DNA from: Paraburkholderia monticola
Lineage (GTDB): Bacteria > Pseudomonadota > Gammaproteobacteria > Burkholderiales > Burkholderiaceae
NCBI RefSeq assembly: GCF_001580545.1
Contig: NZ_LRBG01000005.1
Location: 310,001 to 374,000, forward strand
Reading direction: 5' to 3'
Length of the DNA stretch: 64,000 nt
The translations under genes were made by a program, and so were the position numbers. Shown piece by piece: positions 38,065-47,318 of the stretch; within the stretch, counting starts at the first letter, position 1; each line of letters starts with the position of its first letter. A model generated the notes under the pieces. That model saw only the letters and a program-made list of their open reading frames with translations, was not told the origin of the DNA and ran no database searches.

Positions 38065-38835
38065 ATGCGGCGCGTTGTATTCAATCAGAAAGGTGGCGTA
38101 GGCAAATCGACCATCGTCTGCAACCTGGCGGCGATCAGCGCGAGCGAAGGGCTGCGCACGCTGGTGATCGACCTCGACGCCCAGGCGAACTCGACCCAGT
38201 ACCTGCTCGGCGCACAGGCCAACGAGGTCAACCCCACCGTCGCCGGCTTCTTCGAAACCGCGCTCGGCTTCAGCTTCAAACCCGTGGAAGCCACCACGTT
38301 CATTCATCCGACGCGCTTCGAGAATCTCGACGTGATGCCCGCGCATGCCGACCTCGACACGCTGCACGGCAAGCTCGAATCGCGCTACAAGATCTACAAG
38401 CTGCGCGACGCGCTGAACGAACTCGACATGTATGACGCCGTCTACATCGACACGCCGCCCGCATTGAACTTCTACACCCGCTCGGCGCTGATTGCCGTCG
38501 AGCGTTGCCTGATCCCGTTCGACTGCGACGACTTTTCGCGTCGCGCGCTTTACACGCTGCTCGAAAACGTGAAGGAGATCCAGCAGGATCACAATCACGC
38601 GCTGGAGGTGGAAGGCATCGTCATCAACCAGTTCCAGCCTCGCGCGAGCCTGCCGCAGAAGCTCGTCGACGAACTGATCAGCGAAGGCTTGCCGGTGCTC
38701 GGCTCGCGGTTGTCGTCATCGGTGAAGATCCGTGAGTCGCATCAGCTGGCGACCCCCGTCATTCATCTCGATCCGGGACACAAGCTGGCTCAGGAGTATC
38801 GGGCGTTGCATCGGGAGCTGAGCGGGCAGGCCTGA
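38065..38835 (+). CDS. ParA-family ATPase (second orphan)
   Basis: A 256-residue ParA/MinD-type ATPase with MRRVVFNQKGGVGKSTIVCNL (deviant Walker A), VIDLDAQANSTQYLLG, and VYIDTPPALNFYTRSAL. ATG 38065 has GGGGAG upstream. There is no adjacent ParB. The sequence resembles ParA proteins used to position non-plasmid cargo; cargo is unknown. It converges on the DUF4239 gene. Confidence 0.88.
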   Translation: MRRVVFNQKGGVGKSTIVCNLAAISASEGLRTLVIDLDAQANSTQYLLGAQANEVNPTVAGFFETALGFSFKPVEATTFIHPTRFENLDVMPAHADLDTLHGKLESRYKIYKLRDALNELDMYDAVYIDTPPALNFYTRSALIAVERCLIPFDCDDFSRRALYTLLENVKEIQQDHNHALEVEGIVINQFQPRASLPQKLVDELISEGLPVLGSRLSSSVKIRESHQLATPVIHLDPGHKLAQEYRALHRELSGQA

Positions 38836-38841
38836 GAGACG

Positions 38842-39606
38842 TCACTTGTCCAGCGACCTCAGCAGCCGCGCGAGATTTTGCGGCTGGATATGAATGACAC
38901 CGCCTCGCGGACTGTCGATGTCCGCGATCAGCGCGAGCGATAGCGCGACCGACACGGGCAGGACGATCATGAATACGGCTCGTCGAACGTTGCTTTTCGC
39001 GCCATATCCGTGTACGACGCACGCCAATAGTCCGATCACGATCATCAGCGCCCATGCGCCTAGCGGAATCCGGTTCACGAGCGCCGCCTCGGAATAGTCT
39101 TGCGAGTTGAGTACGTCGTTCATGCCGGTCATCACGGCGGCGCCGATCGGCGTCGGCTGGTCCTTCGCTACCTGCACCGCCAGGCGCCATAGTTCGGCTT
39201 GAGACTTGCCGGTGTCCTGCCCGATGCGATCAAGTGCCTGCGCATCGCGCGTCAGGTAATGGGCGACCCTCAATTGCGTGTAATGAACCAGTTCAGTCTT
39301 CATCTGCGTGCTGATGGGCGCCGCGACCACATCGGCCCTGACGTACTCGGTGCCGATAGCGTTCGCTTCGTTTTCCTCCAGATTCTTGCGCTGGTCGTAG
39401 CGATTGACCGCCATCGACAGATTGAAGCCGATCAGCAACGCCAGCAACGTCAAGGTCGAAGTCTGCACGAGGTTGAAGTCGTCGCGCTCCTCACTCTGAA
39501 GCGCGAAAACGCGCCGAAGCACAATTGCGCCAAAAGCGATCGCCCCGGCGAACGCGACGAGCAGTACCACGAACAGGACGGATGGATAGTCGACGAACGC
39601 TTGCAT
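38842..39606 (-). CDS. DUF4239 (bestrophin-like) membrane protein
   Basis: A 254-residue membrane protein with two N-terminal segments (VLFVVLLVAFAGAIAFGAIVL and LTLLALLIGFNLSMAV) and two C-terminal ones (LGAWALMIVIGLLACVVHG and VFMIVLPVSVALSLALI). Between them is a soluble helical part with NEANAIGTEYVRADVV. The pattern fits DUF4239, whose relatives are predicted to resemble bestrophin channels. Function in bacteria is unknown. Confidence 0.75.
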   Translation of the reverse strand: MQAFVDYPSVLFVVLLVAFAGAIAFGAIVLRRVFALQSEERDDFNLVQTSTLTLLALLIGFNLSMAVNRYDQRKNLEENEANAIGTEYVRADVVAAPISTQMKTELVHYTQLRVAHYLTRDAQALDRIGQDTGKSQAELWRLAVQVAKDQPTPIGAAVMTGMNDVLNSQDYSEAALVNRIPLGAWALMIVIGLLACVVHGYGAKSNVRRAVFMIVLPVSVALSLALIADIDSPRGGVIHIQPQNLARLLRSLDK

Positions 39607-39661
39607 GCAATGCCTCCGTTTTCGGACACCTCGGCAAGACGCGGTAGCCTGCTTCGCCCGG

Positions 39662-40345
39662 TCAGCCCGCCGCCTGCGCGCGAAAAATCACCGAAGCCGG
39701 TTTGCCGGTGCGCGGATGCAGAGGTTCACGCATTTCGCGTAGTAACAGCCCGCTCGCTCGCAGCAGGTCGATCCACGTCTGCAAGGTCCGGAAGTACCAC
39801 GGCGGCGCATCGCTGAATGCGTCGCCGAACCCCGCCCACGAACCCGCCCGCCAACCGTCGACGTACGGCAAGTCACCACAGGCGACCAGCGGATGCAGCG
39901 TCTGCACGACGAGACTTCCGCCTGGCGTGAGCAGCGTCGGCGTCGCGCGCAGCAGTGCGTCGACCGACTCCTTGCCCAGCAGCGAAAAATTGCAGACGAC
40001 GACGTCGGCGCGCACGTCGAGCCGGCCTGCCGCGATCTCTTCATACGACAGCGTTCTCGCGTCGATCACACCGGCATCGGTCGCGGCACGCACCAGTTCG
40101 GCAATCACGTCCACCGCGGTCACATCGATGCCGCGCTGCTGCAGCGCGAGCGCGAGCCAGCCTTCTCCGCAGCCCAGATCGAGGACGCTGGCCGGGTTGC
40201 AGGCCAGTACCGCATCGAGCACGGCCTGATCGGTGACAAGGCGCCGGCTTTCGATTTCACCAGCGCGCACCGCGTGCTTCCACGGCGACGCGTTGCGCTG
40301 CCAGGCGTCGATGATCTGGGTGTCGCTGAGCGGTTCGATGGTCAT
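39662..40345 (-). CDS. Class I SAM-dependent methyltransferase
   Basis: A 227-residue Rossmann-fold methyltransferase with the SAM motif ASVLDLGCGEGWLALALQQRG, the post-I acidic strand VTAVDVIA, and motif IV-like ADVVVCNFSLL. Substrate unknown. It is the last gene in a run with an amino-acid ABC transporter (ATPase 22 bases upstream), which suggests it may act on the imported compound. Confidence 0.88.
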   Translation of the reverse strand: MTIEPLSDTQIIDAWQRNASPWKHAVRAGEIESRRLVTDQAVLDAVLACNPASVLDLGCGEGWLALALQQRGIDVTAVDVIAELVRAATDAGVIDARTLSYEEIAAGRLDVRADVVVCNFSLLGKESVDALLRATPTLLTPGGSLVVQTLHPLVACGDLPYVDGWRAGSWAGFGDAFSDAPPWYFRTLQTWIDLLRASGLLLREMREPLHPRTGKPASVIFRAQAAG

Positions 40346-40367
40346 CGGTCGTTGCCGCCGCGGTTCG

Positions 40368-41111
40368 TTAGATCCGTTTCGCCTCGCGAATGCTGCGCAG
40401 GAATGCGCGGGTCCTGTCGCGCACAGGATCGCCGAAAATCTGTTCCGGCGGCCCTTCTTCGTACACCGCGCCGTCGCACAGAAAACACACCTTGGTTGAA
40501 ACTTCGCGCGCGAAACCCATTTCGTGCGTAGCGAGCAGCATCGTCATGCCCTCGCTCGCGAGATCGCGCACGATGTTCAGCACTTCGGAGACGAGCTCGG
40601 GATCCAGCGCGGAAGTGATTTCGTCGAGCAACAGCACCATCGGGTCCATCGCCAGCGCGCGGACGATCGCCACGCGCTGCTGCTGGCCGCCCGATAACCG
40701 GTCCGGAAACTCCTTCGCCTTGTGCGCGAGTCCGACGCGCTTGAGCAAAGTCATCGCGCGTTCCTCGGCCTCGTCCTTGCGCTGCTTCAATACGCGCACC
40801 GGCGCGAGCGTCACGTTATCGAGAACGCTCATATGCGGGAACAGGTTGTAGCCCTGAAACACGATGCCGATGTCGCGGCGCAACGCGTCCACATCGACGC
40901 CGGGCCCCGTGATGCGATCGCCGTGGACCCGAATCTCGCCGTCGTCGATCAGCTCCAGGCCGTTGATACAGCGCAGCAGCGTCGACTTGCCCGAACCCGA
41001 CGGACCGATCAGGCACACGACGTCGTGTTCGTCGACCGTCATCGCGAGACGCTTGATGACCGGCACGTCGCCGTACGATTTCGAAATGTCGCGAATGTCG
41101 ATGAACGACAT
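40368..41111 (-). CDS. Amino-acid-type ABC transporter ATPase
   Basis: A 247-residue ATPase of the polar amino acid (PAAT) family, with Walker A GPSGSGKSTLL, Q-loop VFQGYNLFPHMSVLDN, signature LSGGQQQRVAIVRALA, Walker B VLLLDEITSALDPE, and THEMGFAREV. The AGGAGG before ATG 41111 decides the start. It closes an SBP-permease-ATPase set. Confidence 0.93.
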   Translation of the reverse strand: MSFIDIRDISKSYGDVPVIKRLAMTVDEHDVVCLIGPSGSGKSTLLRCINGLELIDDGEIRVHGDRITGPGVDVDALRRDIGIVFQGYNLFPHMSVLDNVTLAPVRVLKQRKDEAEERAMTLLKRVGLAHKAKEFPDRLSGGQQQRVAIVRALAMDPMVLLLDEITSALDPELVSEVLNIVRDLASEGMTMLLATHEMGFAREVSTKVCFLCDGAVYEEGPPEQIFGDPVRDRTRAFLRSIREAKRI

Positions 41112-41124
41112 GGAATCGCCTCCT

Positions 41125-42264
41125 TCAGGCTTCGCCGGCACGCATACGCGCACGGTCGCGCCGCATCATCCGCTCCACGAATCTCGTTTGCGGAATCGAC
41201 ACGACGATGAACAGCAGGGCCACCGTGGTGACGGCGGAGAGATTGTAGTAATTCGACGCGATCAACATCGACTGATTGAACGAATCGATCACCCCGACCA
41301 CCGACACCAGCGCCGTATCTTTCTGCAACGAGATGAAGGAATTGAGCAGCGGCGGAATGATCTGCCGGATCCCCTGCGGAACGATGACGAAACGCAGCGT
41401 CTGAAAATGCGACAAGCCGAGCGAACGGGCCGCGGCGGTCTGGCTCCAGTGGATGCTCAGGATCCCGGCGCGGTAGATCTCCGCGACGTAGGCGCCCACC
41501 GTCAGCGTCAACGCGACCACGACGAAGATCGTCAGCGACAGATCCTTCAGCACCGGAATGCCGGTCAGGGGAATGCCGAAGCCGACCAGATAGATCACCA
41601 GCACCGCGGGCACGGCGCGGAAGATATCGACGTAGGCGGTGGCGATCAGCCGAACCGGCTTGCCGGCGATGCCCGGCGCGAACATCGCGAGCGCAACGAT
41701 CAAGCCCCAGATCAGGACGAGGATCTCCGCGACGATCGAGATCTTCACGTTCATCCAGAAGGCCGCGAGCACCAGGGGGAACGTCTTGACCATCAGCGGG
41801 ACCAGGAAGAACGTCTTGGCCACCGCCTGGTGGTTCACCAGAAAGAACTGCAACACGAGGATCACGACCAGCTGCGCCAAGGCATAGCCCAACGCGATAA
41901 AACACTGGTCCCTCGCACCCGAGCGGGCACCTCGCGCTTGCGCGAGATCCCGCCGCGCAGCCGCATCACGGATACGGCTGCTCCAGCGGAAGGCTCGTGC
42001 GAGCGGCAGCACGATCGCGACCGAGAGCAGCGCGAGAAGCGCGGCAATCGGGTTGATCCATGCGCCGCCGAACTGAGCGGCCACCAGGGAAGCCCGCATG
42101 ACCGCAATCGTGTACCAGCTCCCCGACACGACGACGACCACCGCCACGATCGTTGCAAGCAGCAATGAGGTCGGCACGCGCGGCATGCCGCCCATCTTCA
42201 ACCGACGGCCGTTGCCCGCAGGGCCCGGTATCACGTCACCCGTCTGTCGCGTTGCATTGCTCAT
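41125..42264 (-). CDS. Amino-acid-type ABC transporter permease
   Basis: A 379-residue HisM/GlnP-type permease with a longer N-terminal part containing extra membrane segments (LLLATIVAVVVVVSGSWY, IAALLALLSVAIVLPLA) before the usual core. The EAA-like loop region is around SLGLSHFQTLRFVIVPQGIRQIIPPL. The extended form is a known variant. It lies between the binding protein and the ATPase. Confidence 0.9.
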   Translation of the reverse strand: MSNATRQTGDVIPGPAGNGRRLKMGGMPRVPTSLLLATIVAVVVVVSGSWYTIAVMRASLVAAQFGGAWINPIAALLALLSVAIVLPLARAFRWSSRIRDAAARRDLAQARGARSGARDQCFIALGYALAQLVVILVLQFFLVNHQAVAKTFFLVPLMVKTFPLVLAAFWMNVKISIVAEILVLIWGLIVALAMFAPGIAGKPVRLIATAYVDIFRAVPAVLVIYLVGFGIPLTGIPVLKDLSLTIFVVVALTLTVGAYVAEIYRAGILSIHWSQTAAARSLGLSHFQTLRFVIVPQGIRQIIPPLLNSFISLQKDTALVSVVGVIDSFNQSMLIASNYYNLSAVTTVALLFIVVSIPQTRFVERMMRRDRARMRAGEA

Positions 42265-42292
42265 GGTGTGGACTCGCCTGGTTTGGACGCGA

Positions 42293-43168
42293 TCAAGGGT
42301 TCAGGATCGGCAGCTTGGTGGGATCCGAGCCGAGTTCCGGCGTCAGATACCGGGCGCTCAGCTTGTCCAGCGTGCCGTCCTTCTTCATTCCGGCGATCAG
42401 CTGGTCGAACGCTGCGAGATTGGGCGAATCCTTGTTGACGAGGCCGCCCCATTTTTCGCCGGTGTCGAAGCGGCCGACCACTTCCAGCGCGCCATTCGAA
42501 TTCTTCGCGCGCAACAGCACGTTCGGCGTGTCGTAGATTACGGCATCGACCTGTCCCGCGGCCAGCGCGGTGTACATCGACGGCGGATCGTTGAATACCT
42601 TCGGCTGCTCGGCGGGTTTCACCTTTTCGACGATGTAATCGTAAGCCGTAGTGCCTCGTTCGACCGCATAGCGCAGGCTGCCGAGATTCTTCTTGTCGAC
42701 CTTGGTGCCGGCCTTGACCAGAATGCCTTGATCAGAATTGAAGTACGGCTCGGTGAAATTCACGACCTGCTTGCGCGGCTCGGTGATCGTCACTTCGCTC
42801 AGCGCGATATCGAAGCCCTGCGACTGTCCGGTCAGGATCTGCTGAAAGGACCGGTTCACCAGAATCACCCGGTCGAGCCCCGCGCGATACGCCATGTTCG
42901 CGGCCATGCAGTACTCGAAGCCGTCCTTGATGGTGTCGGGCGAATCGCCGTTCCACCAGCCGGGTACACCGAGAACCGGCCGTACCGACAGGGCACCGGG
43001 CACGACTGTCGTCAGTTTGACCGAGCCCTTTTGTCCGCTGACCTCACATTTGCCGAAGTCCGGCGCGGCCATTGCCGTGACGGCGACGGTACTCAACGCG
43101 ACGGAAACCGCCGCCCGTTGAAGCCACGTTGTGCGTTTTCTTGCGGCGAGCATGCTGTTTTGAGTCAC
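42293..43168 (-). CDS. Amino-acid-type ABC transporter binding protein
   Basis: A 291-residue exported binding protein of the polar amino acid family. Its signal peptide ends near VTAMA; the mature part has the class features ILTGQSQGFDIALSEVTITEPRKQVVNFTEPYF and VDAVIYDTPNVLLRA. The ligand is not predictable from sequence; an extra N-terminal Cys-containing region (FGKCEVSG) is unusual. Confidence 0.88.
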   Translation of the reverse strand: MTQNSMLAARKRTTWLQRAAVSVALSTVAVTAMAAPDFGKCEVSGQKGSVKLTTVVPGALSVRPVLGVPGWWNGDSPDTIKDGFEYCMAANMAYRAGLDRVILVNRSFQQILTGQSQGFDIALSEVTITEPRKQVVNFTEPYFNSDQGILVKAGTKVDKKNLGSLRYAVERGTTAYDYIVEKVKPAEQPKVFNDPPSMYTALAAGQVDAVIYDTPNVLLRAKNSNGALEVVGRFDTGEKWGGLVNKDSPNLAAFDQLIAGMKKDGTLDKLSARYLTPELGSDPTKLPILNP

Positions 43169-43270
43169 GTTTTTCTCCTCATGAGTGGGGTCTTGCTAGT
43201 TCAGCGAGCGACTACACGCTTTGATGCGTCGCCCGGTACCGCGGTGGCGGGAGTTGGAGACCCGTCGCCC

Positions 43271-44338
43271 TTAGCTCATGCACGGCGTCGCCGGCTGCGC
43301 AATGCCGCCGTGAGGCATGCCGCCGGACACGTCGCCCCACAGGATCGCGTGATCCTCGGGCAGCGCACGCGAGTTCGGCACCGATAGCCAGAGCCTCATC
43401 AGCATCCGGTCCTGGCCCGTGGTCGCATCGTCCGTGAAGGCCGTACGCCCGTGATAGATCACGTGGTTGTTCAGCAACTGGATATCGCCAGGCGCGAATC
43501 GCATCTCGAAACACTGCTCCTGCGCCAATTGGAGAAGCAGCCGCAGCGCTTCGTGCTCGGCATCGCTCAGACGGCGCACGCTCGGCAGCAGTTGCGCGTT
43601 CTCGATGTACGTCAGCGAAAAGTGACTGGTGAGCTTGCCGTCGCGCACGCCGAAAACCGGCAGATCGTAGCTCACGTACTGGCCGCCGGCCTCTTCGCCG
43701 AACCGGCTGCGCGGAATCGGCCGGCACAGCAGCGCGTGCAGATCGGGACGGCGCCGCAGCATTTCGTTGTACACGGTCGCGCTGCTGGCGAGCTTGCTCA
43801 CGCCGCCTTCCGACGCTTGACGCACGCACAGCAGACCGACCACGTCGCAGCGGTCCGTATGAAAACGCAGCTCGCCGGGCGACAGCGTGCGCGCGCCCGA
43901 GGACAGAAATTCCTTGCCCGATGAGTCGACCGTCGCGCCGTAGAGCTTCGCGCCGACGCCCGCGCCTTCGTCCTTGATCTCCCGCATCAGTTCGCCGCGG
44001 CGGTTCTGAAACATCGGCGTGCCGAGATGACGGCCCAACGCGTACCAGATGCGGCGCAGTTGCTGCTGGTCATAGCGGCTCACATCGAGGCCACGGATTT
44101 TCACCATGCCCGAGCCGTTCTCCAGTTCCTCGCGCACGTCGTCGAAAAACGCCGCGGCGCCCGGCAGCGGAAAGTTGTCGCGGGTGATTTCCGTCCAGTC
44201 GAGGTCGCTCGACCGGTCGACGGCGGCGTCGATCTCCTGTAGCACCGCGGCGGGAAACTCCTTGACCCAGCGAGGGTTGGCATACATCTCGACACCGTTC
44301 CACACACACGCGCCCTGCAGATAATCGGCGGAAGACAT
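43271..44338 (-). CDS. TauD/TfdA-family Fe(II)/2-oxoglutarate dioxygenase
   Basis: A 355-residue non-heme iron oxygenase. The iron-binding facial triad is visible as the HxD of RFHTDRCDVVG and a distal histidine in NNHVIYHGRTAF, with 2-oxoglutarate-binding arginine candidates near the C-terminus (RMLMRLWLSV). It is upstream of the amino-acid-type ABC transporter on the same strand, with a 102-base gap. It may hydroxylate the imported substrate. Gamma-butyrobetaine or amino-acid hydroxylases are possible relatives; substrate unknown. Confidence 0.87.
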   Translation of the reverse strand: MSSADYLQGACVWNGVEMYANPRWVKEFPAAVLQEIDAAVDRSSDLDWTEITRDNFPLPGAAAFFDDVREELENGSGMVKIRGLDVSRYDQQQLRRIWYALGRHLGTPMFQNRRGELMREIKDEGAGVGAKLYGATVDSSGKEFLSSGARTLSPGELRFHTDRCDVVGLLCVRQASEGGVSKLASSATVYNEMLRRRPDLHALLCRPIPRSRFGEEAGGQYVSYDLPVFGVRDGKLTSHFSLTYIENAQLLPSVRRLSDAEHEALRLLLQLAQEQCFEMRFAPGDIQLLNNHVIYHGRTAFTDDATTGQDRMLMRLWLSVPNSRALPEDHAILWGDVSGGMPHGGIAQPATPCMS

Positions 44339-44734
44339 GGGTTCTCCAAAGTAATTGGGAGTTGGCAGTGCTGCAATTCGGCGGAGGGAAGCCTGATCCC
44401 GTATCGGAATGACAAGGCTGAGGTGATCGCCGCGGCGGCGCCCGCTATCCGCCCCTTTCCGACTTGTCTGTACAAGTTATTCGACGGAAAAAAGGACGAC
44501 AATCAGGGCAACTGCTTATGCATAACGTGATGGCATTGTAGTCACGTTCTCATAGCAAGGGAATCCGCCAAAAGTGGAAGCGGCGGTGAAGGGTGTCGAC
44601 CGGAAGACAGGTTTGACCAACAAGGCAGGCGGGGCGAGCAGATGGCGCGGGACGGGGACGGACCACCCTGACCACACCCCACCAAAATTGTTAAAGTAGC
44701 GGTCTCCCTCCCTTTCGCAACCCGCAGTCCCACC
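44339..44734. other. Intergenic region upstream of the dioxygenase operon
   Basis: No convincing gene is present here. It contains a HutC-like palindrome (see separate feature) and poorly coding open frames only. It should hold promoters for the dioxygenase gene on the minus strand and the small gene at 44735 on the plus strand. Confidence 0.6.
44462..44477. promoter_or_regulatory. Candidate GntR/HutC-type operator
   Basis: ACTTGTCTGTACAAGT is a nearly perfect inverted repeat (ACTTGT / ACAAGT) of the kind used by HutC-subfamily GntR repressors. It lies about 125 bases upstream of the dioxygenase start. No GntR gene is in the window, so the regulator would be elsewhere. The match is by pattern only. 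Confidence 0.5.
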
Positions 44735-44995
44735 ATGCGCACCACCCGAGCCATTCACGCCGTCGAGCGCCTGAAAACGCGCAGCGGCAACCCGCGCTTT
44801 GCCGCGATCAGTCTGTCCGGCGGCCTGTTCTACCTGGTCGACAAATCGAGCGGCGTCGACAAGAAAGTCTCCGATCCGCTCACGCTCGACGACTTCGTCA
44901 AGTTCGTCGATGCCTACGGCCCGCAGAAGCCGCGCAAGGCCAGCAAGCTCGATATCGCATTCGAAGCCCAGATCAAAAAGAGCAAAGGCGGCTGA
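44735..44995 (+). CDS. Hypothetical protein, 86 residues
   Basis: A basic protein (MRTTRAIHAVERLKTRSGNP; ending QIKKSKGG) with a middle of LSGGLFYLVDKSSGVDKKVSDPLTLDDFVKFVD. No signal or membrane segment is seen and I do not recognise a family. Composition and codon use look like a real gene. It converges with the Gfo/Idh gene with 12 bases between. Function unknown. Confidence 0.6.
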   Translation: MRTTRAIHAVERLKTRSGNPRFAAISLSGGLFYLVDKSSGVDKKVSDPLTLDDFVKFVDAYGPQKPRKASKLDIAFEAQIKKSKGG

Positions 44996-45007
44996 AGTTT
45001 CAGCCTG

Positions 45008-46174
45008 TCACGTCCCTTCGATGTCCACCCACCGCCCATCCGCCGCACTGCTTTTCAGCACGGCCTCGATGAAGCGCAAACCGTCGACACCATCGTCCAC
45101 CGTCGTCAACAACAGGCTCTCCGCTGGCGCCGCCCGGCCTTCGTTCAGCGCATCGATCTGCAAGGCCGCATCCTCGTACAACTGCGCGAACGCTTCCAGA
45201 TAGCCTTCCGGATGGCCAGCCGGCACGCGCGTCGCATGCGCGGCGACCGGGCTCGCCACGCGAGCGCGCGTCAGGCGTTCGGCAGCGCCGCCCAACGGCG
45301 TGAACCACAAGACGTTCGGCTCCTCCTGATCGAACGCGAGCCCCGCCTTCGTGCCATACACGCGCAAGCGCAGCGCGTTCTCCGCGCCGCTCGCCACCTG
45401 GCTCGCCCACAACATGCCGCGCGCGCCGTTCGCATAGCGCAGCATCGCCTGCACGTGATCGTCGATACGACGCCCCGGCACGAACGTGTGCAACTCCGCC
45501 GACAACGCCCGCGGCATCATCCCCGTCACGAAAGCGGCCAGGTGATACGCATGCGTGCCGATATCGCCGAGGCACCCGGCCGGCCCCGCCAACGCCGGAT
45601 CGGTGCGCCAGCCCGCCTGCTTGTTCGCGCCGCCGGTTTCGACCGGCTCGGCGAGCCAGTCCTGCGCATATTCGACCTGCACGACACGTAGCTCGCCAAG
45701 CTCGCCACGTTCGACCAGCTCCCGTGCATGGCGCACGAGCGGATAGCCCGAATACGTATGGGTCAACGCAAACAGCCGCTTTTTCGAATGCGCGAGCTTC
45801 GCGAGCGCTTCGCCTTCGGCGAGCGAGACCGCGAGCGGCTTGTCGCAGATCACGTGAATGCCCGCTTCGAGAAACGCCGTCGCGACTGGCGCATGCAGAT
45901 GATTCGGCGTGACGATCGCGACCGCGTCGATGCCATCGTCGCGCGCGGCCTCGGCACGCGCCATCTCGCGCCAGTCCGCGTAACTGCGCGCGATGCCCGC
46001 CTCGAGAGCGCTCGCCCGCGCGCGCTCGGGATCGGACGACAACGCGCCCGCCACCAGTTCGAAGCGATCGTCGAGCCGCGCCGCGATCCGGTGCACCGCG
46101 CCGATGAACGCCCCCTGCCCGCCGCCGACCATGCCCAGCCTGAGCCTTCTTCGTTGCATCGCTTGCGCTCCCAT
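45008..46174 (-). CDS. Gfo/Idh/MocA-family oxidoreductase
   Basis: A 388-residue NAD(P)-dependent sugar or inositol dehydrogenase-like protein. The Rossmann motif is [17 protein letters not shown] and the family CDKPLA (EKP-type) motif carries the lysine. It lies last in a sugar ABC operon and follows a TIM-barrel isomerase, so a role in oxidising the imported sugar is likely. The exact substrate is unknown. The start at 46174 is near an upstream ATG pair; ATG 46159 ([10 protein letters not shown]) is also possible. Confidence 0.9.
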   Translation of the reverse strand: MGAQAMQRRRLRLGMVGGGQGAFIGAVHRIAARLDDRFELVAGALSSDPERARASALEAGIARSYADWREMARAEAARDDGIDAVAIVTPNHLHAPVATAFLEAGIHVICDKPLAVSLAEGEALAKLAHSKKRLFALTHTYSGYPLVRHARELVERGELGELRVVQVEYAQDWLAEPVETGGANKQAGWRTDPALAGPAGCLGDIGTHAYHLAAFVTGMMPRALSAELHTFVPGRRIDDHVQAMLRYANGARGMLWASQVASGAENALRLRVYGTKAGLAFDQEEPNVLWFTPLGGAAERLTRARVASPVAAHATRVPAGHPEGYLEAFAQLYEDAALQIDALNEGRAAPAESLLLTTVDDGVDGLRFIEAVLKSSAADGRWVDIEGT

Positions 46175-46204
46175 GTTGTTGGCGCGACTGCCGCTACGCG
46201 ACGG

Positions 46205-47254
46205 TCAGATGCCCAGCACGCTCTTCAACTGCGCGGTATCGACACCGCTGCCCGCGAAGTCATCGAAGGCATGCTCGGCCACGCGAATGATGTGACGGCG
46301 AATGAACTCCGCGCCCTCGCGCGCGCCGTCGTGCGGATGCTTCAACGCGCATTCCCATTCGAGCACGGCCCAGCCCGGAAAATCGAACTGCGCCATCTTC
46401 GAGAAGATCGCGCCGAAGTCGATCTGCCCATCACCGAGCGAGCGAAACCGCCCCGCGCGTTCGACCCAGCCGCTATACCCGCCGTACACGCCTTGCTTGC
46501 CGGTCGGCCGGAACTCGGCGTCCTTCACATGAAATGCCTTGATGCGCGCGTGATAGATATCGATGAACGCGAGGTAGTCGAGTTGCTGCAGCACGAAATG
46601 GCTCGGGTCATACAGGATGTTCGCGCGCGGATGCTGTTTGACCGCCGCGAGAAAGCGCTCGAACGTCACGCCGTCGTGCAGGTCTTCGCCCGGGTGCAGT
46701 TCGTAGCAGACGTCGACGCCCGCCGCGTCGAACGCATCGAGAATCGGTGTCCAGCGGCGCGCGAGTTCGTCGAACGCGGCCTCGACGAGACCGGCCGGCC
46801 GCTGCGGCCACGGATACAGATACGGCCACGCGAGCGCCCCCGAAAACGACACGTGCGCGCTCAGTCCCAAACGACGCGACGCCTGCGCGGCGAGCTTCAT
46901 CTGCGCGATCGCCCACTCGGTGCGCGCCGCCGGATCGCCGCGCACGTGCGGCGCGGCGAAGCCGTCGAAGAGCGTGTCGTAAGCCGGATGCACGGCGACC
47001 AGTTGCCCTTGCAGATGCGTCGATAGCTCGGTGATCGCGACGCCCGCGTTGTCGGCGATCTCGCGCAGTTCGTCGCAATACGCGTCGCTCGTGGCCGCTT
47101 TCTCGAGATCGATCAGGCGCGGGTCACAGGGCACCTGGATGCCCTTGAAGCCGAGACCCGCGGCCCACTCCGCGAGATGCGGGAGGTTGTCGAACGGCAC
47201 GTCGTCGCCCATGAACTGCGCGAGAAAAATCGCCGGCCCTTTGATGGTTTTCAT
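46205..47254 (-). CDS. Sugar phosphate isomerase/epimerase (TIM barrel)
   Basis: A 349-residue xylose-isomerase-like TIM-barrel protein. It starts MKTIKGPAIFLAQFMGDDVPF and has YELHPGEDLHDGVTFERFL and ANILYDPSHFVLQQLDYLAFID, with metal-binding acidic and His residues. Relatives act on inositol or keto-sugars. It is 30 bases from the Gfo/Idh gene and 64 bases from the binding-protein gene. Confidence 0.9.
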   Translation of the reverse strand: MKTIKGPAIFLAQFMGDDVPFDNLPHLAEWAAGLGFKGIQVPCDPRLIDLEKAATSDAYCDELREIADNAGVAITELSTHLQGQLVAVHPAYDTLFDGFAAPHVRGDPAARTEWAIAQMKLAAQASRRLGLSAHVSFSGALAWPYLYPWPQRPAGLVEAAFDELARRWTPILDAFDAAGVDVCYELHPGEDLHDGVTFERFLAAVKQHPRANILYDPSHFVLQQLDYLAFIDIYHARIKAFHVKDAEFRPTGKQGVYGGYSGWVERAGRFRSLGDGQIDFGAIFSKMAQFDFPGWAVLEWECALKHPHDGAREGAEFIRRHIIRVAEHAFDDFAGSGVDTAQLKSVLGI

Positions 47255-47318
47255 CGTACGTTCCTCGAACTTTGCGCGCGGGCCGCGCCCGCGCGCCAGA
47301 CGATGCTGACGGCGCCGC

